A DNA stretch of 64,000 nt, taken from NCBI GenBank assembly GCA_002803225.1, contig NXFV01001972.1:17526-81525 (forward strand), read 5' to 3'. Below the pieces are notes generated by a model. It ran no database searches. It worked only from the letters and a program-made list of their open reading frames with translations, and was not told the origin of the DNA. This DNA is from Gamarada debralockiae (lineage: Eukaryota; Ascomycota; Leotiomycetes; Helotiales; Hyphodiscaceae). The position numbers and the translations under genes are program-made. This document shows, in pieces, positions 37,521 through 48,438 of the stretch; the stretch's first letter is position 1; each line of letters opens with the position of its first letter.

Positions 37521-38944
37521 GTTGACAGTTTGAGAGGTAGAAGGTGGTATAATCAAGGGGTAATAAGGATAGTTGCTGAGGATGAGTGGAATGGTGAGGG
37601 AAATGGCTCGCTTTATAGGTCCTGTGAAGAAAGCAGCAACCCAAAGTCGAAAATCTCATTAGTCGCAGATCTAGTCTATGGATATAGTGTTTGGCACCTC
37701 GCAAAAGCTAACTAAAGCATCTAGCATAAGTTGCCACAAGCTTGATTGTCTTCCTTCCAGGATTACTAACGATTTTCACCCTTCTCCTCTGAAGTTCGGG
37801 GGTCTGAGGGGCCGAGAGTCGAGCCCGAATACGCTCTGTTTGTGCAGCTTAAGCCGGATATACGATTTTGACTCAGGCGTCATCTGTCGTGATTGGAAGA
37901 AAGCGCGGGGGCGGAGGATCGGGGGAAGGGCCGGGGTATCAGCCCCCAGAACGGAAGCGAAGGTACCTGCCTTTTTCGAGCTTCCCCTCTTCCTGAAACG
38001 TTACTCCTACGAAATTGGACAACAAGATCGAGAAAATGACTGTAATTTTGGGCAGATGAATAATCATCGAGACTTCATGAAGTCATACAAAAGGAAATTG
38101 TGCAACCCCGGACTAAGGTCATTTGTTACGTCATGCAATGAAACTCGAAGGGATCAAGACGTCGACCTAATTTCATGAATACGAGCCATCGTGCCATCTA
38201 TCAAGGAACTACTCCCCTTAAACCACGAGTATCCATGATCAGATAAGATTGGGCAGGGTCTTCGACTATATGGGAAAGGGCCTACCGCTATCACTGAGTA
38301 GTGAAAAGCTCAGCTGAAGAAAACTCAGTTTTGTTGCCCAAGATCGGATAAGTAGAAGGTTGACATAAAATGTGCGTCAATCTGGTTCGGGCGCAAGTTC
38401 CTACAAAGAAACATCTAAGAACGTTAGAATAAGCTTGAACAGTAAACTAGTCCCTCCGAAGTTAGTATGCCCGGCTCCCGTTTGTGTAGTGCATTTTGGG
38501 GCTCTTTGCCGTTCTGGCATATACGAAGGCGGACGGCTTTGAAATCCGGTGACCCTTTTCGCGAGGGCTACCCTCACACTTCGGTCGCGATAATAAACCC
38601 GCCTCAAATTTAACTCTCTTATAACCTATATGTAGCAAGACAGCTACTTCTCCTATATCATCTGAGCCCTTAAATGAGAATTTCATGTGTTGGGCTGATT
38701 TTAAATCCGAGTTTGAAACATAGAGATTTTGGTGTTCCGAGGCCTCGCTTAGGCGTCACCAGCCGTCCGCCCCGCCTTCGTACAGTAGGACATGGTTTTC
38801 GCCTATCCGATCAACTGGCAAACGCACCCTTTTTCGGCCTTAGGCACCAACACCGCAGGGAACATCAAAACAAACACTATATTTCACGCGTAAATAAACC
38901 CTTTAATTTTACTATTTCTCAACTCTAACGCTATATAATTCGCA
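37521..38944. repeat. intergenic stretch entering the transposon island, with an imperfect inverted repeat
   Basis: No gene supported. Arms at about 38524-38566 and 38743-38780 are imperfect reverse complements (CGAAGGCGGACGGCT against AGCCGTCCGCC with a small insertion, plus GGTGAC against GTCACC and GCGAGG against CCTCGC). They lie just upstream of the piggyBac relic and may be its subterminal repeats. Confidence 0.5.
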
Positions 38945-39944
38945 ATGGCAGAGGTGCAACCTGATCCTACTGATAAGGGTACTCTACGGCCCAAACGGAA
39001 GCCCCTCCAGAAATCAGGTGATACGTTTATCCCAATGGATGCCCCCGAATTTGAATCCCACGTAATGCTTCTTTAACACGTTACTCCACTTAACGCCCTA
39101 GGTATTTTTAGCTAGTTCCTACTAGACCGAATACTCGATATTATAGTGGAAAACACTAATAAAATGGATGGGCGGGCATACGGCCCCTGGAAGCCTCATG
39201 CCCGGGCTCAAGAGTAGGTCCCATTGACGATAAAGGAGCTCAAATTATATATTGCAATTCTTATTAATATGAGTTTGTATTTCAAACTAAAGCTTGAAAC
39301 CTATTAGTCTACAGACCTTGATACGCCATTCTATATAGTAGCTTGATATATGAGCTTACGACAGTTTCAAGTACTCTATCGTCGTCTTCAGATATCATGT
39401 CCAGCTAATAGTGAAGAGTTACCTAATCTTTAGAGTAAAGTACATAGCTTTCACTAATTATTTTATATGCAACTAACACATATAGACCTATAGTTAAAGC
39501 CTCTAAATTCTTATATTCAAGCAGTCTGTACCCAGTTGTAGCATCTAGGTCAAGATTTTACAGTTGATAAAGCGATATCACGTTTTAAAAGATAAGTACA
39601 TAAGGTAATCATAATACTAGGGAAGTTAATTCCTATAGGATTTAAGATATAGGTAATTATTAAATTGGGCTACTTCCTTAAATGGGTATAGCATTATAAG
39701 GGAAAGAAGGGGGTCTTGTGGAAGTTATAGTACTAAAGGAGCTTGGCTTTAGTACTAAGCCAAAACGAGACGGAAACAAGACAGCTGCAGTAGTACTACA
39801 CCTCTTAGACCTTTTTAAGCTTACAATTATTTGATATCATATTTATCTCGACAACTTATTCGCATTGGACGTATTAGTTAGATATCTACGATCACGTGGA
39901 TGGGCAGCGACTAGCACTTGTCGAAAGGATTCAGGGGATTTACT
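38945..39944 (+). pseudogene. piggyBac-type (DDE_Tnp_1_7) transposase relic
   Basis: The frame opens MAEVQPDPTDKGTLRPKRK and continues through several frames with stops. Recognisable piggyBac transposase blocks include ENTNKMDGRAYGPWK, then TIKELKLYIAILINMSL, DTPFYIVAYMSLRQFQ, and, near the end, IYLDNLFALDVLVRYLRSRG followed by AATSTCRKDSG, which contains the family's DNLF motif. Many stops are TAG where the family has Gln (CAG), the CpA-to-TpA change made by repeat-induced point mutation, and the region is strongly AT-rich. Inactive. The 3' part is interrupted by an LTR-like insert from 39945. Terminal TTAA ends were not identified. Confidence 0.75.
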
Positions 39945-40107
39945 TGTGACAGTTCTGGCGAATGTCACCTGATTGCGCTGCCTGCGCGTCCTGGAGTTAT
40001 ATTAGACTTCGTCTCTCCTTACTTAATATCTTCGTTAATACAGCACCTTCTGCAAATACGTCCCTTGTGATGTCGACCCTCCTATTAGGGGTTGTAGAGC
40101 TGTCACA
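39945..40107 (-). mobile_element. 163-bp LTR-like repeat with TGTGACAG/CTGTCACA ends
   Basis: Begins TGTGACAG and ends CTGTCACA, an 8-bp perfect terminal inverted repeat with TG...CA ends, and sits inside the transposase relic. On the minus strand its first 85 bases match 62221-62288: the first 15 bases (TGTGACAGCTCTACA) are identical and a later 24-base block is also identical. Flanking target duplication is not clear (TTACT left, TTATA right). Orientation given is that of the shared copy. Confidence 0.55.
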
Positions 40108-40542
40108 TTATACTAAGGTCATCACCTTGGCCTAGGAAGACCCGCAAAGAATATCCCGACCGTCGCTGTGAAGGCCTGAAGAATATCACGTCGAAGTTAT
40201 AGGTCACTGAACACCGACTCGTTATAGTGAAGAGAAAATGATAATCCCTTGTCAATTAGGCCAAGCCTTCTCGATCGTGCAATTCTCTTACACAAAATAA
40301 CTTGTTTCTACCTTATCTTCTAGGTTTCTTTTCGCCCTTGACTTCCTAATTTTACAAGATTAATTTCCCAGGCAAGCTTCCCGTAGTACTTCCTGTACTG
40401 GATGAGGTGTGAACTAGGCAGAAGGAAAAGTCGAGATGTTTGAGAGGCGAGAAAGAACTGACTTTTCAGTCATTACCTTTTTCAGCAGAATCTCTACGAG
40501 TACAGTCAGATTCCGAGCAAAAATCAAAGCAAGTCTCAGTAG
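40108..40542. other. AT-rich decayed sequence between transposon fragments
   Basis: Possibly the remaining 3' part of the piggyBac relic. No readable protein. Contains TACAGTCAG at 40501, similar to the end of the neighbouring Tc1 element. Confidence 0.35.
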
Positions 40543-41935
40543 TACAGTACTACACAACAAGTTTCCGTGATTTTTTTCGGTGATTTCGCATCATCATAAC
40601 TACAACTACCTTTCTATATATAACTCTACCAATTTAAAAGTAATTGATATGCTAAGTAGATGCAATTGATCGCTGAATTATACGCTACAATTTGCACAAA
40701 AAAAAGTTAGAAAATATAGCTAGCTTTCATCTAATATTTTGTATGCCAGCTATCTGCCTTGATACAAGCCTTGATCCTACGGGGCATACTTTAGTATAAT
40801 TTATCGAACAACTCCTTGTCTAATGTATCCTAGGCTGCTTGCAAACAACTCTCCAGCCTCTAGCGTACATATTCTGTTTCGGATTTATCTTCTATAATAT
40901 CTAGAAACATCTCGCAAATTCTAGTTTTCAAGTGCCACCAAATGTGCTCGATCGGGTTCAAATCAGGGGAGTATACTACTAGTTCATGACCAAAAGAATG
41001 CCTCTTTCGGCAAACTATTCCTTAACTTTCTTTATAGTATAAATAGAGGCATTATCCTACATGAATTCATACTCTAGGAACTCTATATTCTTTATTAATA
41101 GTTCTACCTAAGTGTTCAAGACCTCCAAATATGACTCTGTAGAGTACCTATGCTTAGCTGACTCGAAATCCCGGTCTATAATATAGAGATTAGACCTCCT
41201 ATTATCCTAAAAGCATCCCTAGACTATAACCTTTATATTCTTATTCGTGCCGTATGTCTAAACTATATCAGGTTACCACTTTGGGTAGTGAGGCGCTAAC
41301 ACCATTTACCCCGCTTTTCTCGCCCTCTCTCTACCGAGTATTTATTACTCTAGTATATTATCCTCTACTCTTCTAGCCTCCAATCTTTGTATTTGAGGCA
41401 CTAGGCCAACCGTGTAGCTGTATGCTTCTTTGTGAGGAAAGGACGGCGTTTGCACTTCTATTTTTTAAGCCTATACTTCTTTAAGATCTTTTTGACTATC
41501 GATTTCGAGTAAGTAAGGAGACAAGCTTTTATCGTCTCTTTATAAGTATCTTTGGGATTTGCCCTAGCGTAGCGTAATACTCTGCGTTCTTCTAAAGAGG
41601 TATACGAAAGGGGACGGCCAGATCTGTGTTGTGAGGCGCCATCTTCGCGGAGGTATTCGAGGTTAATCGCGTCGGCGATAGTAGAATAAGGAAGGTTATA
41701 ATACTTTGAGATCTTAGAAGTTTTTGCGCTACTAGCTTTTATCCCAGATATCTGTCCTCTTTAGAATACAGACAATTTCTTCTTCTTAATCTTATTCCCG
41801 TCAATTGGACCGAGAGGAGTGCGTTGTGTTAAGAGACTCATAATATAAGTGTGTAGGTTAGTAGGAGCTGGACACGAAAATCGCGCTTTTACGCGTTTTC
41901 GCTTAAATCACGGAAACTTATGGCACCTGACTGTA
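40543..41935 (-). mobile_element. Tc1/mariner-like DNA transposon with terminal inverted repeats
   Basis: The left end starts TACAGTAC and the right end finishes ACTGTA, so the element is CAGT...ACTG inside a duplicated TA target. Both ends carry AAGTTTCCGTGATTT at the same distance from the tip (about 40559 left; its reverse complement near 41904 right), confirming terminal inverted repeats. The 1.4-kb length fits the family. The transposase inside is broken (separate entry). Confidence 0.8.
40731..41841 (-). pseudogene. Tc1/mariner transposase (DDE superfamily), inactivated
   Basis: The minus-strand frame starts MSLLTQRTPLGPIDGNK and includes an HTH region (ISKYYNLPYSTIADAIN) and the unmistakable catalytic block YSPDLNPIEHIWWHLK at about 40926-40973. 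Multiple in-frame stops, many explicable as CpA-to-TpA changes, interrupt it. Family membership is secure; it cannot make a full transposase. Confidence 0.8.
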
Positions 41936-42864
41936 CTAGATTGTAGTCGAAGAACGCAAACTCATATATTTCGTGAATCGGGCCCATAAAAGTTTCAGGG
42001 GTGAAGATCAGAGCTTTCTCATGCCCATTGTATTTTTTGGCCCTAGATGAGTAGCCGCATAGATATATATAGACCTCTTGTTATCTCCATCGGTATAGTA
42101 AATTAAATAAAGCAAATGTAATAGTGCTGGATTTTGAAAGCAGATTGCCACTGAAGCCTGGGGAGTGGAGCCATCCTCTCTAGGCTATAGTGAAGGAAGC
42201 CTGAAGGAGGCCTAGTTGTAAGCTTCTGTGTTGTTGCCCTACCAGAGCTTTACTCTCTATAAATACAGGCTACATATTACTGTAAAATAGCAATTGGTTA
42301 GAGTCAAGCAAATCACTACATGCTTTATATTGCCTCAGGCCTGTGAATCCAACAAATAGATTGTATAATTGGCAGCCACATGACCGTTTAAGTACTAGTC
42401 CCGTGATATCTGCACTAGGATCTACTTTTACTATTACTTAAGTAATAAAAGGGAATATGTATTCTATCGTATATAATATTTAAGCTAATATGCTCATTAG
42501 GCCTTAGGCAAAAAAATAACAGTATGTCTCCAGAGATCACAAAATCTTACTCAGAATCATAGAGGTTATTAAGCTCCGATATTCGAAGGGATATTGCGGG
42601 CGTATAGGTACAGCGGCCCCATCCGCAATCCCCCTATCTGTGATACTAATTATAGGATATTGAAGTACACCTCCAGTCAGACTACTAACTTCTATAAATT
42701 CGGGAAGAAAACTACACAGTGCCCAATTCAAGTTGTCCAACTAAAGCGACAGCACATTCTTCTCGATCGTTTGTAAGAAGATAAACAGCATATGTTCTTC
42801 AACAATATCACTTACCCATATAAGCACGTTCGTTGTTTACGAGGACTGCACAAGTCCAACAGTC
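41936..42864. other. AT-rich accessory sequence, no gene
   Basis: Contains TATAAATA at about 42261 within a stretch that superficially resembles an LTR (TGTTGTTGCC near 42229, CCAACA near 42349) but lacks a target duplication. Nothing else supported. Confidence 0.4.
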
Positions 42865-43890
42865 ATGTCACAATCAAATATGACCCTCCAACTCACTCGC
42901 CCATTCCTGCATCCTCTCCAGTCCTCTCCCCGACCACTCTCCCCACGCTTCCCACCTATCCCCAACTCAGGCTATGCTCTCGTCAAAATCCACTTCTACT
43001 CCATCCAACCCTCCGATAAATTAAACGCCAAGGGATCCTTCCCAAAGACAACCTTCCCCGCGTCCCAGGGCGTGACTACTTCGGTGTCGTCATCGACATC
43101 GCGGACGAGTCTACCGAGTCCAAGAAGAAGAAGAGGTGGATCGGGAAAGAGGCCTACGAGACTAGCGGATCTACACTGGGCTTTCAACTCGATGGCACGC
43201 ACGCGCAGTTCTGCCTTGTCCCTGAGGAAGCACTGATTGAAAAAAACGTGTCATTTGTCATCACTCCAGGCTGCGACCGTCGGCGTGCCGTTCACGGCTG
43301 CACTGCTGTGTCTGAGGCGGGCGCGGGCGAGCGAGGAAGACGTTGTCCTCGTGATTGAGGCCAATGGCGCGACTGTGTCGTCGATAGTGTAGGTTGCGAA
43401 GGCTATGGGTTGCAAACGTGTGCTGACGGCATTACGGCGAGCGGAGGACAGTCCGGACGTGAATCTTGCGTTCGGGGACTACGACGCTGTCCTTCAATCC
43501 ACCATTCCGACCCTCACGGATGAGCGAGGCGTCGACATCGTCGTCGACACTGTAGGTAATCTTGCACTGATGGCAGCGGCTGTGAAGCAGCTTGCGATAA
43601 GGGGCCGGTACGCGTGGATCTCTGCGCCGCGTGGGACCGCGAGCACGGAATTCTCGTTCGACATCTTCCAGGCGTATCGGAAGGAGATAGAGTTTGTGGG
43701 TTGCAACACAGGGAATTATACCGTCACAGAAGTTGCGGAGGATATGCACATGTTGAAGAAGTGGTTTGACAGTGGGGTTCTCAAGGCAAGGGATGAGGAG
43801 GCGTTCGAGAAGGTGGGCTTAGATGATGCGATTGAGAAGGGATATAGGAAAGAAGCGGGAGGCAATCAAGTGGTTATTGCGACAGTGTAA
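42865..43890 (+). pseudogene. MDR-family oxidoreductase (zinc-type dehydrogenase / enoyl reductase), degraded
   Basis: Reads as a medium-chain dehydrogenase/reductase in at least three frames. The N-terminal part is NSGYALVKIHFYSIQPSDKL. After a frame change near 43068 comes RDYFGVVIDIADE and the catalytic-domain stretch TSGSTLGFQLDGTHAQFCLV with PEEALIEK. After a second change it reads AATVGVPFTAALLCLRRARA; the nucleotide-binding loop is altered to VIEANGATVSS and followed by a TAG near 43388. The last 161 codons (43405-43890) are continuous (MGCKRVLTALRR, then GVDIVVDTVGN). Related enzymes include trans-acting enoyl reductases of polyketide clusters; specific role not assignable. Clearly non-functional as read. 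Confidence 0.7.
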
Positions 43891-44699
43891 TAATAACTAT
43901 TGTTCTGGAGAGTAAATAGAAGGGCTACAAATACAGATACGTTGGCTTCATCGGCGAGGCGCGTATTTTGTGAAACAGTTCGGTTATTTAGGAAAGAGAT
44001 CATTGTAAGATGGCGTTGTTGCCAGCCTTCAACAGAACAGTGAATATTGCTTAGGGGTTATTAAGCATGGCCAAGGATAAGGAGGGCTTAAGCGAGCTGG
44101 GCAAGGAGGGGTATGTAAACTACTCCGTATTATCGAAAGAGACTTGAATGTTTTGTAAGGAAATTCGCTAGCCTAATGTCGGTATGTTATCATCAATACA
44201 ACCTCGAAAAGATCGGAGATGATCAGTCATATGAAGTAATCGAAAGAGCCATGAATAGGCTCAAAACATAATCGAAAGAACAGTAACCGAGGCGGATAGG
44301 AGAGGGACCACCTACCTTGAGGTTGAAACTGCTGGGGTGGGACATGATGTGGAGATGCACCGTAGACTATAAAACTTTAGAGAAATAAGCTGACAGGCCC
44401 CTCTTGACTTATGTAGGTGATTATACTTGATGAAATTGAATAGACGGGAAGTGTTCTTGCTGACCAAGTAATCAAAGTAACTGCAATTGCCTTATTGGGC
44501 TGCAACCCCTCAGATATGAAAGAAATGGTAAACTTCGGGGCTGAGATATTAATTGGGATCCTTCAGACCGGAGTGATTAGTATCATTCTATGCTTTATTC
44601 CATTATTTTGTGCGGGCACAATCCTAAAGACGATGTTTCCGCCCAAACATGTTCCATACGCATAAACACCCGCGAATTTGACCCAACATACTTGACGCG
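43891..44699. other. intergenic accessory sequence
   Basis: No gene supported. Contains CTACTCCGTATTATCGAAAG near 44120, a motif type often seen in fungal repeats, but no boundary can be drawn. Confidence 0.4.
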
Positions 44700-46384
44700 A
44701 TTGGTACTGTCCTGTGGTCGTTGAGAAATCATGTACTACAAGTCTTTTCGTTGGCTTTTGCTGGGTATATTTTGTACAATGCGTTTATTTAACCGACTTC
44801 ATATCTTCGCTTCGAAAGGTTCCCGACTAGATGTAAGTCAAGGGGCTACCAGTCATGAAACAAACAGTAACTGATCAAAATGCAGCAACCGTACTCGATC
44901 AATTCTTCCACGACCCTCAGCCCGATCAATTGCTCGCATGGGCAGACAGCATACCAAATGACGGAGTCATTCGATATTGCGAAGTTCTGAATTTTGGAAC
45001 GCGTCTTGGTCACGGGCTTCATTCCTCTCAACGAGGTCCTGCAAAGTAAGAGCCAGGACTATAGGAGACCGGGACTTTTTGTTACAGCTTCGCGCATCCT
45101 CTTGGGAGAAAGTCTCACAACAGTCTCCGGAGACCAACATAAGGTGACTTCCCCTTCCCTATCTTCAGCAAAGTGTACGAATAAAATCAAGGAAGCTAAT
45201 ACCCGACAATTGTACTTGTCAGGCCCAAAAGAAAGCCCTATTACGCGTATTTGCGCTGAAACATATCAAAGCTTTGTACCCGCTGTTCTGGAAATAGACA
45301 GGAGAGTGTGTTTCTGCTCTAAACTCTGAGGTGCAGGCTTCGAGTTGACGTTCTGCAATTGTCGAAATAAATAACTGGTTCTCTCAAGCCGCCTTCGACA
45401 TAATCTGCGAAGCCGGGTATGGACAAGACTTTCAGGCAATTCATAACCCTGATACACCCTTGGTGTATCGTTACGAGGAGGCATTCGGAGCCAGCAAGCT
45501 TTCTTCATGCTTGCGGCGTTTCTTCCTGGGCCACTACTACCCTGGGTTCCGATTGAACAAGCGCAGCAGATCATAAGAGGAGTGAAAATCATTAGAGAAC
45601 ATTGCACACAAATTTGTTGGAGAAAAGAGCAGTTTTGGAAATTTTGAAAGGAGACAACAAACTGCGCAGGAAGCCTCTGGCATAGATGTCATCGGAGTAA
45701 CCATGAAGAATGGAGGATTCAGCGACGATCAGCTCATCGACTAAGCCATGACATTCTTAGCAGCCGGACACAAAACATCAGCTAGTACTATGACATGGGC
45801 GGTTTTATTCTGTTCCAGCCTCGGTATCGGGACATCCAGACACGATAACGTGAGAAAATTCGTAGCAACCTCCAAAATCCCGCGATAGCCGTGTCTTCAA
45901 CCGCTGTAGTGGCTCTCTATAGCCTCAAGTATCCGACAGCCGTTACCAACAAAATTCTAAGGCTCTTTGCCCCCGCGATATGGCTGATGCACTCCGCGGC
46001 TAGGGATGAAATTCTGACGGGGGTCCCTACCATGAGAGATACTGACGTGCACGTTTTTCCATTGGTGAGCAATCCGAACCAGTCGCTGTCGGTCCCAATT
46101 CCCAAGCTTGCAATCCCGATCAATGGCTCACTGGAGAGGAGGCTGGAAGTGGTGGAGCAGATACCAAGAACTTCCCCGCCTTCGGCGGAGGAAGTCAAGG
46201 CTGACCTGGTCAGGACTTTACAAGGGTGGAGATTAAGGCTATCTTGGTGGGGTTGGCCGGAGTTTTTGAGCTTGAAACAGACTTCGATAAAGGTTGGAAG
46301 GACTTGGAGATTGACTACTTGTTGACTAGTACAATTCGCGGAGGCTTCTCTGTAAGATTGGCCGCCTTTGATGGCTGGGCGTGA
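44700..46384 (+). pseudogene. cytochrome P450, degraded
   Basis: Successive blocks of a fungal P450 appear in shifting frames. There is a membrane anchor (LQVFSLAFAGYILYNAFI, then a TAA), then LLAWADSIPNDGVIRYCEVL, ERVLVTGFIPLNEVLQSKSQ and LLGESLTTVSGDQHK. Later come AFDIICEAGYGQDF, the I-helix block AMTFLAAGHKTSASTMTWAV (normally AGHETT), and NKILRLFAPAIWLMHSAARD. The heme loop is near 46186-46220 and reads FGGGSQG, stop, PGQDF: the codon for the heme-ligating cysteine is TGA. The C-terminus is FELETDF to RGGFSVRLAAFDGWA. Several stops and frame changes make it inactive. Confidence 0.8.
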
Positions 46385-46574
46385 GCAACGATGATATAGA
46401 CCGTCTGATGGCGAAGGGATACTTGAGCTCCGGCGCAAGTCTCACAGAAAAGTGAATCCATGATTGATTCTTGACAGTGCGGTAATCTTCCAGCCTTGCG
46501 AGGTACTCTCCCATTACAACTCCGCATTCTCGGCCCCTAAAAAGTTTGCGGGTCGGGACAAGTACGAAAGTTAC

Positions 46575-47318
46575 TCAATCCCTGAACCCCACCAATGCGG
46601 AGATGGATTGATACACATCATGCGCGGCCAACACAGTAGTATCACCAAGTAGCCCAATCTTAGCTTGTACTTTCAGCCTTTGAACGTTTGTCGTAACTTT
46701 GTAGAGAGGCTGAAGGATTCGCAGGGCGGTGTTGAGAAGCAAACCCCATGCCGAATTCTTCGCTACCCCCAAAGGGCCTGCAAATATTTGATCCTTCCAA
46801 ATCTGCGAATTAGACAGTATCGCTAAGTGATAAGACAGCCGGCATAACCATTGCTGAATTTCGTTGAAATGAACATTGCTGGTGTTTGAAGACGAATACG
46901 ACTGGCTCGGAACAAGATGGTCCTTGATGGCACAGTCCATTACTGCAATGAGGCACTTTCGAAAATTCTTATGTAGGCTGGCTGAGACTTTGCGATTCAG
47001 GTTCTTTATTCGCGCAGCAGAGCCTTTCGCGGAGCTAACTGCCATATAAGAATCTCTTGAGACACTGCTAGAGAAAAGTTGATCCCTCCGTTCTCGACTC
47101 AAATGTCCCGTCATTGAAATGGGCAGACAACATGGGAGATAACTGTCCATATAGGGTGTGTGCGTCTGTATGTCTGAAGTCGTATGAATCAATATGCTGC
47201 GATACAGTGCAGTGTGGAAACTGATGATCTTGCTCATTGTCGCCGGGCCTGTAAGTCGACGACTCGAAGGAAAATAGGTACCTCTGCTGAGACTCGACAG
47301 ATGTTGTCCACTAGACAA
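46575..47318 (-). CDS. hypothetical protein, 247 residues
   Basis: A single 744-nt frame on the minus strand with no recognised domain. It contains no signal peptide or membrane segment. It is Ser-rich in the first half and helix-prone at the end (NEIQQWLCRLSYHLAILSNS, QIWKDQIFAGPLGVAKNSAW). The length makes pure chance unlikely, but the surrounding sequence is full of eroded genes, so it may be a remnant exon set or an unannotated lineage-specific gene. Confidence 0.4.
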   Translation of the reverse strand: MSSGQHLSSLSRGTYFPSSRRLTGPATMSKIISFHTALYRSILIHTTSDIQTHTPYMDSYLPCCLPISMTGHLSRERRDQLFSSSVSRDSYMAVSSAKGSAARIKNLNRKVSASLHKNFRKCLIAVMDCAIKDHLVPSQSYSSSNTSNVHFNEIQQWLCRLSYHLAILSNSQIWKDQIFAGPLGVAKNSAWGLLLNTALRILQPLYKVTTNVQRLKVQAKIGLLGDTTVLAAHDVYQSISALVGFRD

Positions 47319-47516
47319 TCAGGCATTTTGTTCCACAGCTGAGGTTTGCTACAGCCCCAGAAGCCGAGAGACTTGCTGTGGACCGAGTGTATGCCCGAAC
47401 GGACAGACATGTGCAAAGTTCAGAGTATGCCCGGAGCACTATCCATCCTTATGCCTTGCTGATAGAAAATGTAGAGATAGTGGTTGTCCCAGTGGCCAGA
47501 CAACCTGTGATGCATC

Positions 47517-48438
47517 TTGGTGGCTCATACCTGTCTCCACTTCAATTGCAACCATTTCGACATCCACAGCAGCAGCAAATACGACCTCTGCGACATCGAC
47601 AGATTCAATCGTGATCAAAGCTTGCTTCAAGCGATCCTACTGACTGCTGTCCCGTCAGCCGCCACAGCGCCTTGCTTCCTGAATCCAAGTTACATGTCTG
47701 CATATACTTCACTCAGTTGGTCCACTGACCTCCCGAGTCCAGCTCAGTCGTACTGCTCTTCTCTGAGCGTAGATTCGACCGCATCATGTATTATTGCAAA
47801 GCCAGCGCAGGGCCTTTCGATGGGTGCAAAAGGAGGAATCGCCGCGGGTGCCGTAGGAGGGGCATTCGTTATCGTTGGAGTCATCTTATGGTTTCTAAGA
47901 AGGAGAATGTCGTCATCTAGGGATGAGCACGCTGCTGCTGGGACAGGAACGGCGGTTGAAACCGTGGCTGGTGTAGAGAATAATTGGAAAGATGTGTCGA
48001 GAAATAAAGCTTGGAGTGGCCCATTGAGTCCAGGAGAGTGGGGAGCCGCATGCATCAGGAGCTCAACTAGGAACTGGGTTACCTTCCCTAGTTACGGAGG
48101 CACTAAGAATGGCAAAAATTTGGGAATCTGGTCATGCCGTTGATGGTGGGTGGGTGGTGCTAGGGATCTGAGGGAAGAAAATAGCGCCTTGATTCCTGTC
48201 ACGTCGTCCACCAGTGTCACCAACACTATCGCGGCATTTTTCGACACGGCTAGTCGGCAGTCCTTCCCCGGGTGAGCTTGCTGGTGGAAGGAATTATCAT
48301 GCGAGTGAGGTCGATGGATCGAGCAATGGGAATGTGACAAGCAGTCCTGTAAGTGATGGGCGGTTTTCGACGATTCCGTATGAATTGTTGGGTCGAGAGG
48401 TGTATGATAATGCTAGGCGACGGGAAGGAATCAAGTGA
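47517..48438 (+). pseudogene. single-pass membrane protein gene, probably degraded
   Basis: A Ser/Thr-rich extracellular-type region is followed by a classic fungal transmembrane boundary, GAKGGIAAGAVGGAFVIVGV then ILWFLRRRM (47822-47910), and a cytoplasmic tail. The N-terminal low-complexity part (STAAANTTSATSTDS) and the C-terminal tail (SSPVSDGRFSTIPYELLGRE, ending at 48436-48438) lie in different frames from the membrane segment. The layout resembles WSC/Mid2-like or other uncharacterised surface proteins with a Gly-rich anchor. Undetected introns could explain part of the frame changes; decay is the simpler reading in this island. Confidence 0.5.

Noticed and set aside
40940..40965. tRNA-like B-box GGGTTCAAATCA
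   Set aside because: It is the reverse of the DLNPIE coding motif of the Tc1 transposase; no A-box or cloverleaf around it.
42229..42354. LTR-like stretch with TGTTG start, TATAAATA and CCAACA end
   Set aside because: No target-site duplication (TTCTG versus AATAG) and no second copy; ends may be chance.
42792..43236. Two overlapping short genes at the left of the MDR pseudogene
   Set aside because: They are alternative frames over the degraded oxidoreductase; only the frame with ALVKIHFYSIQPSDKL matches the family.
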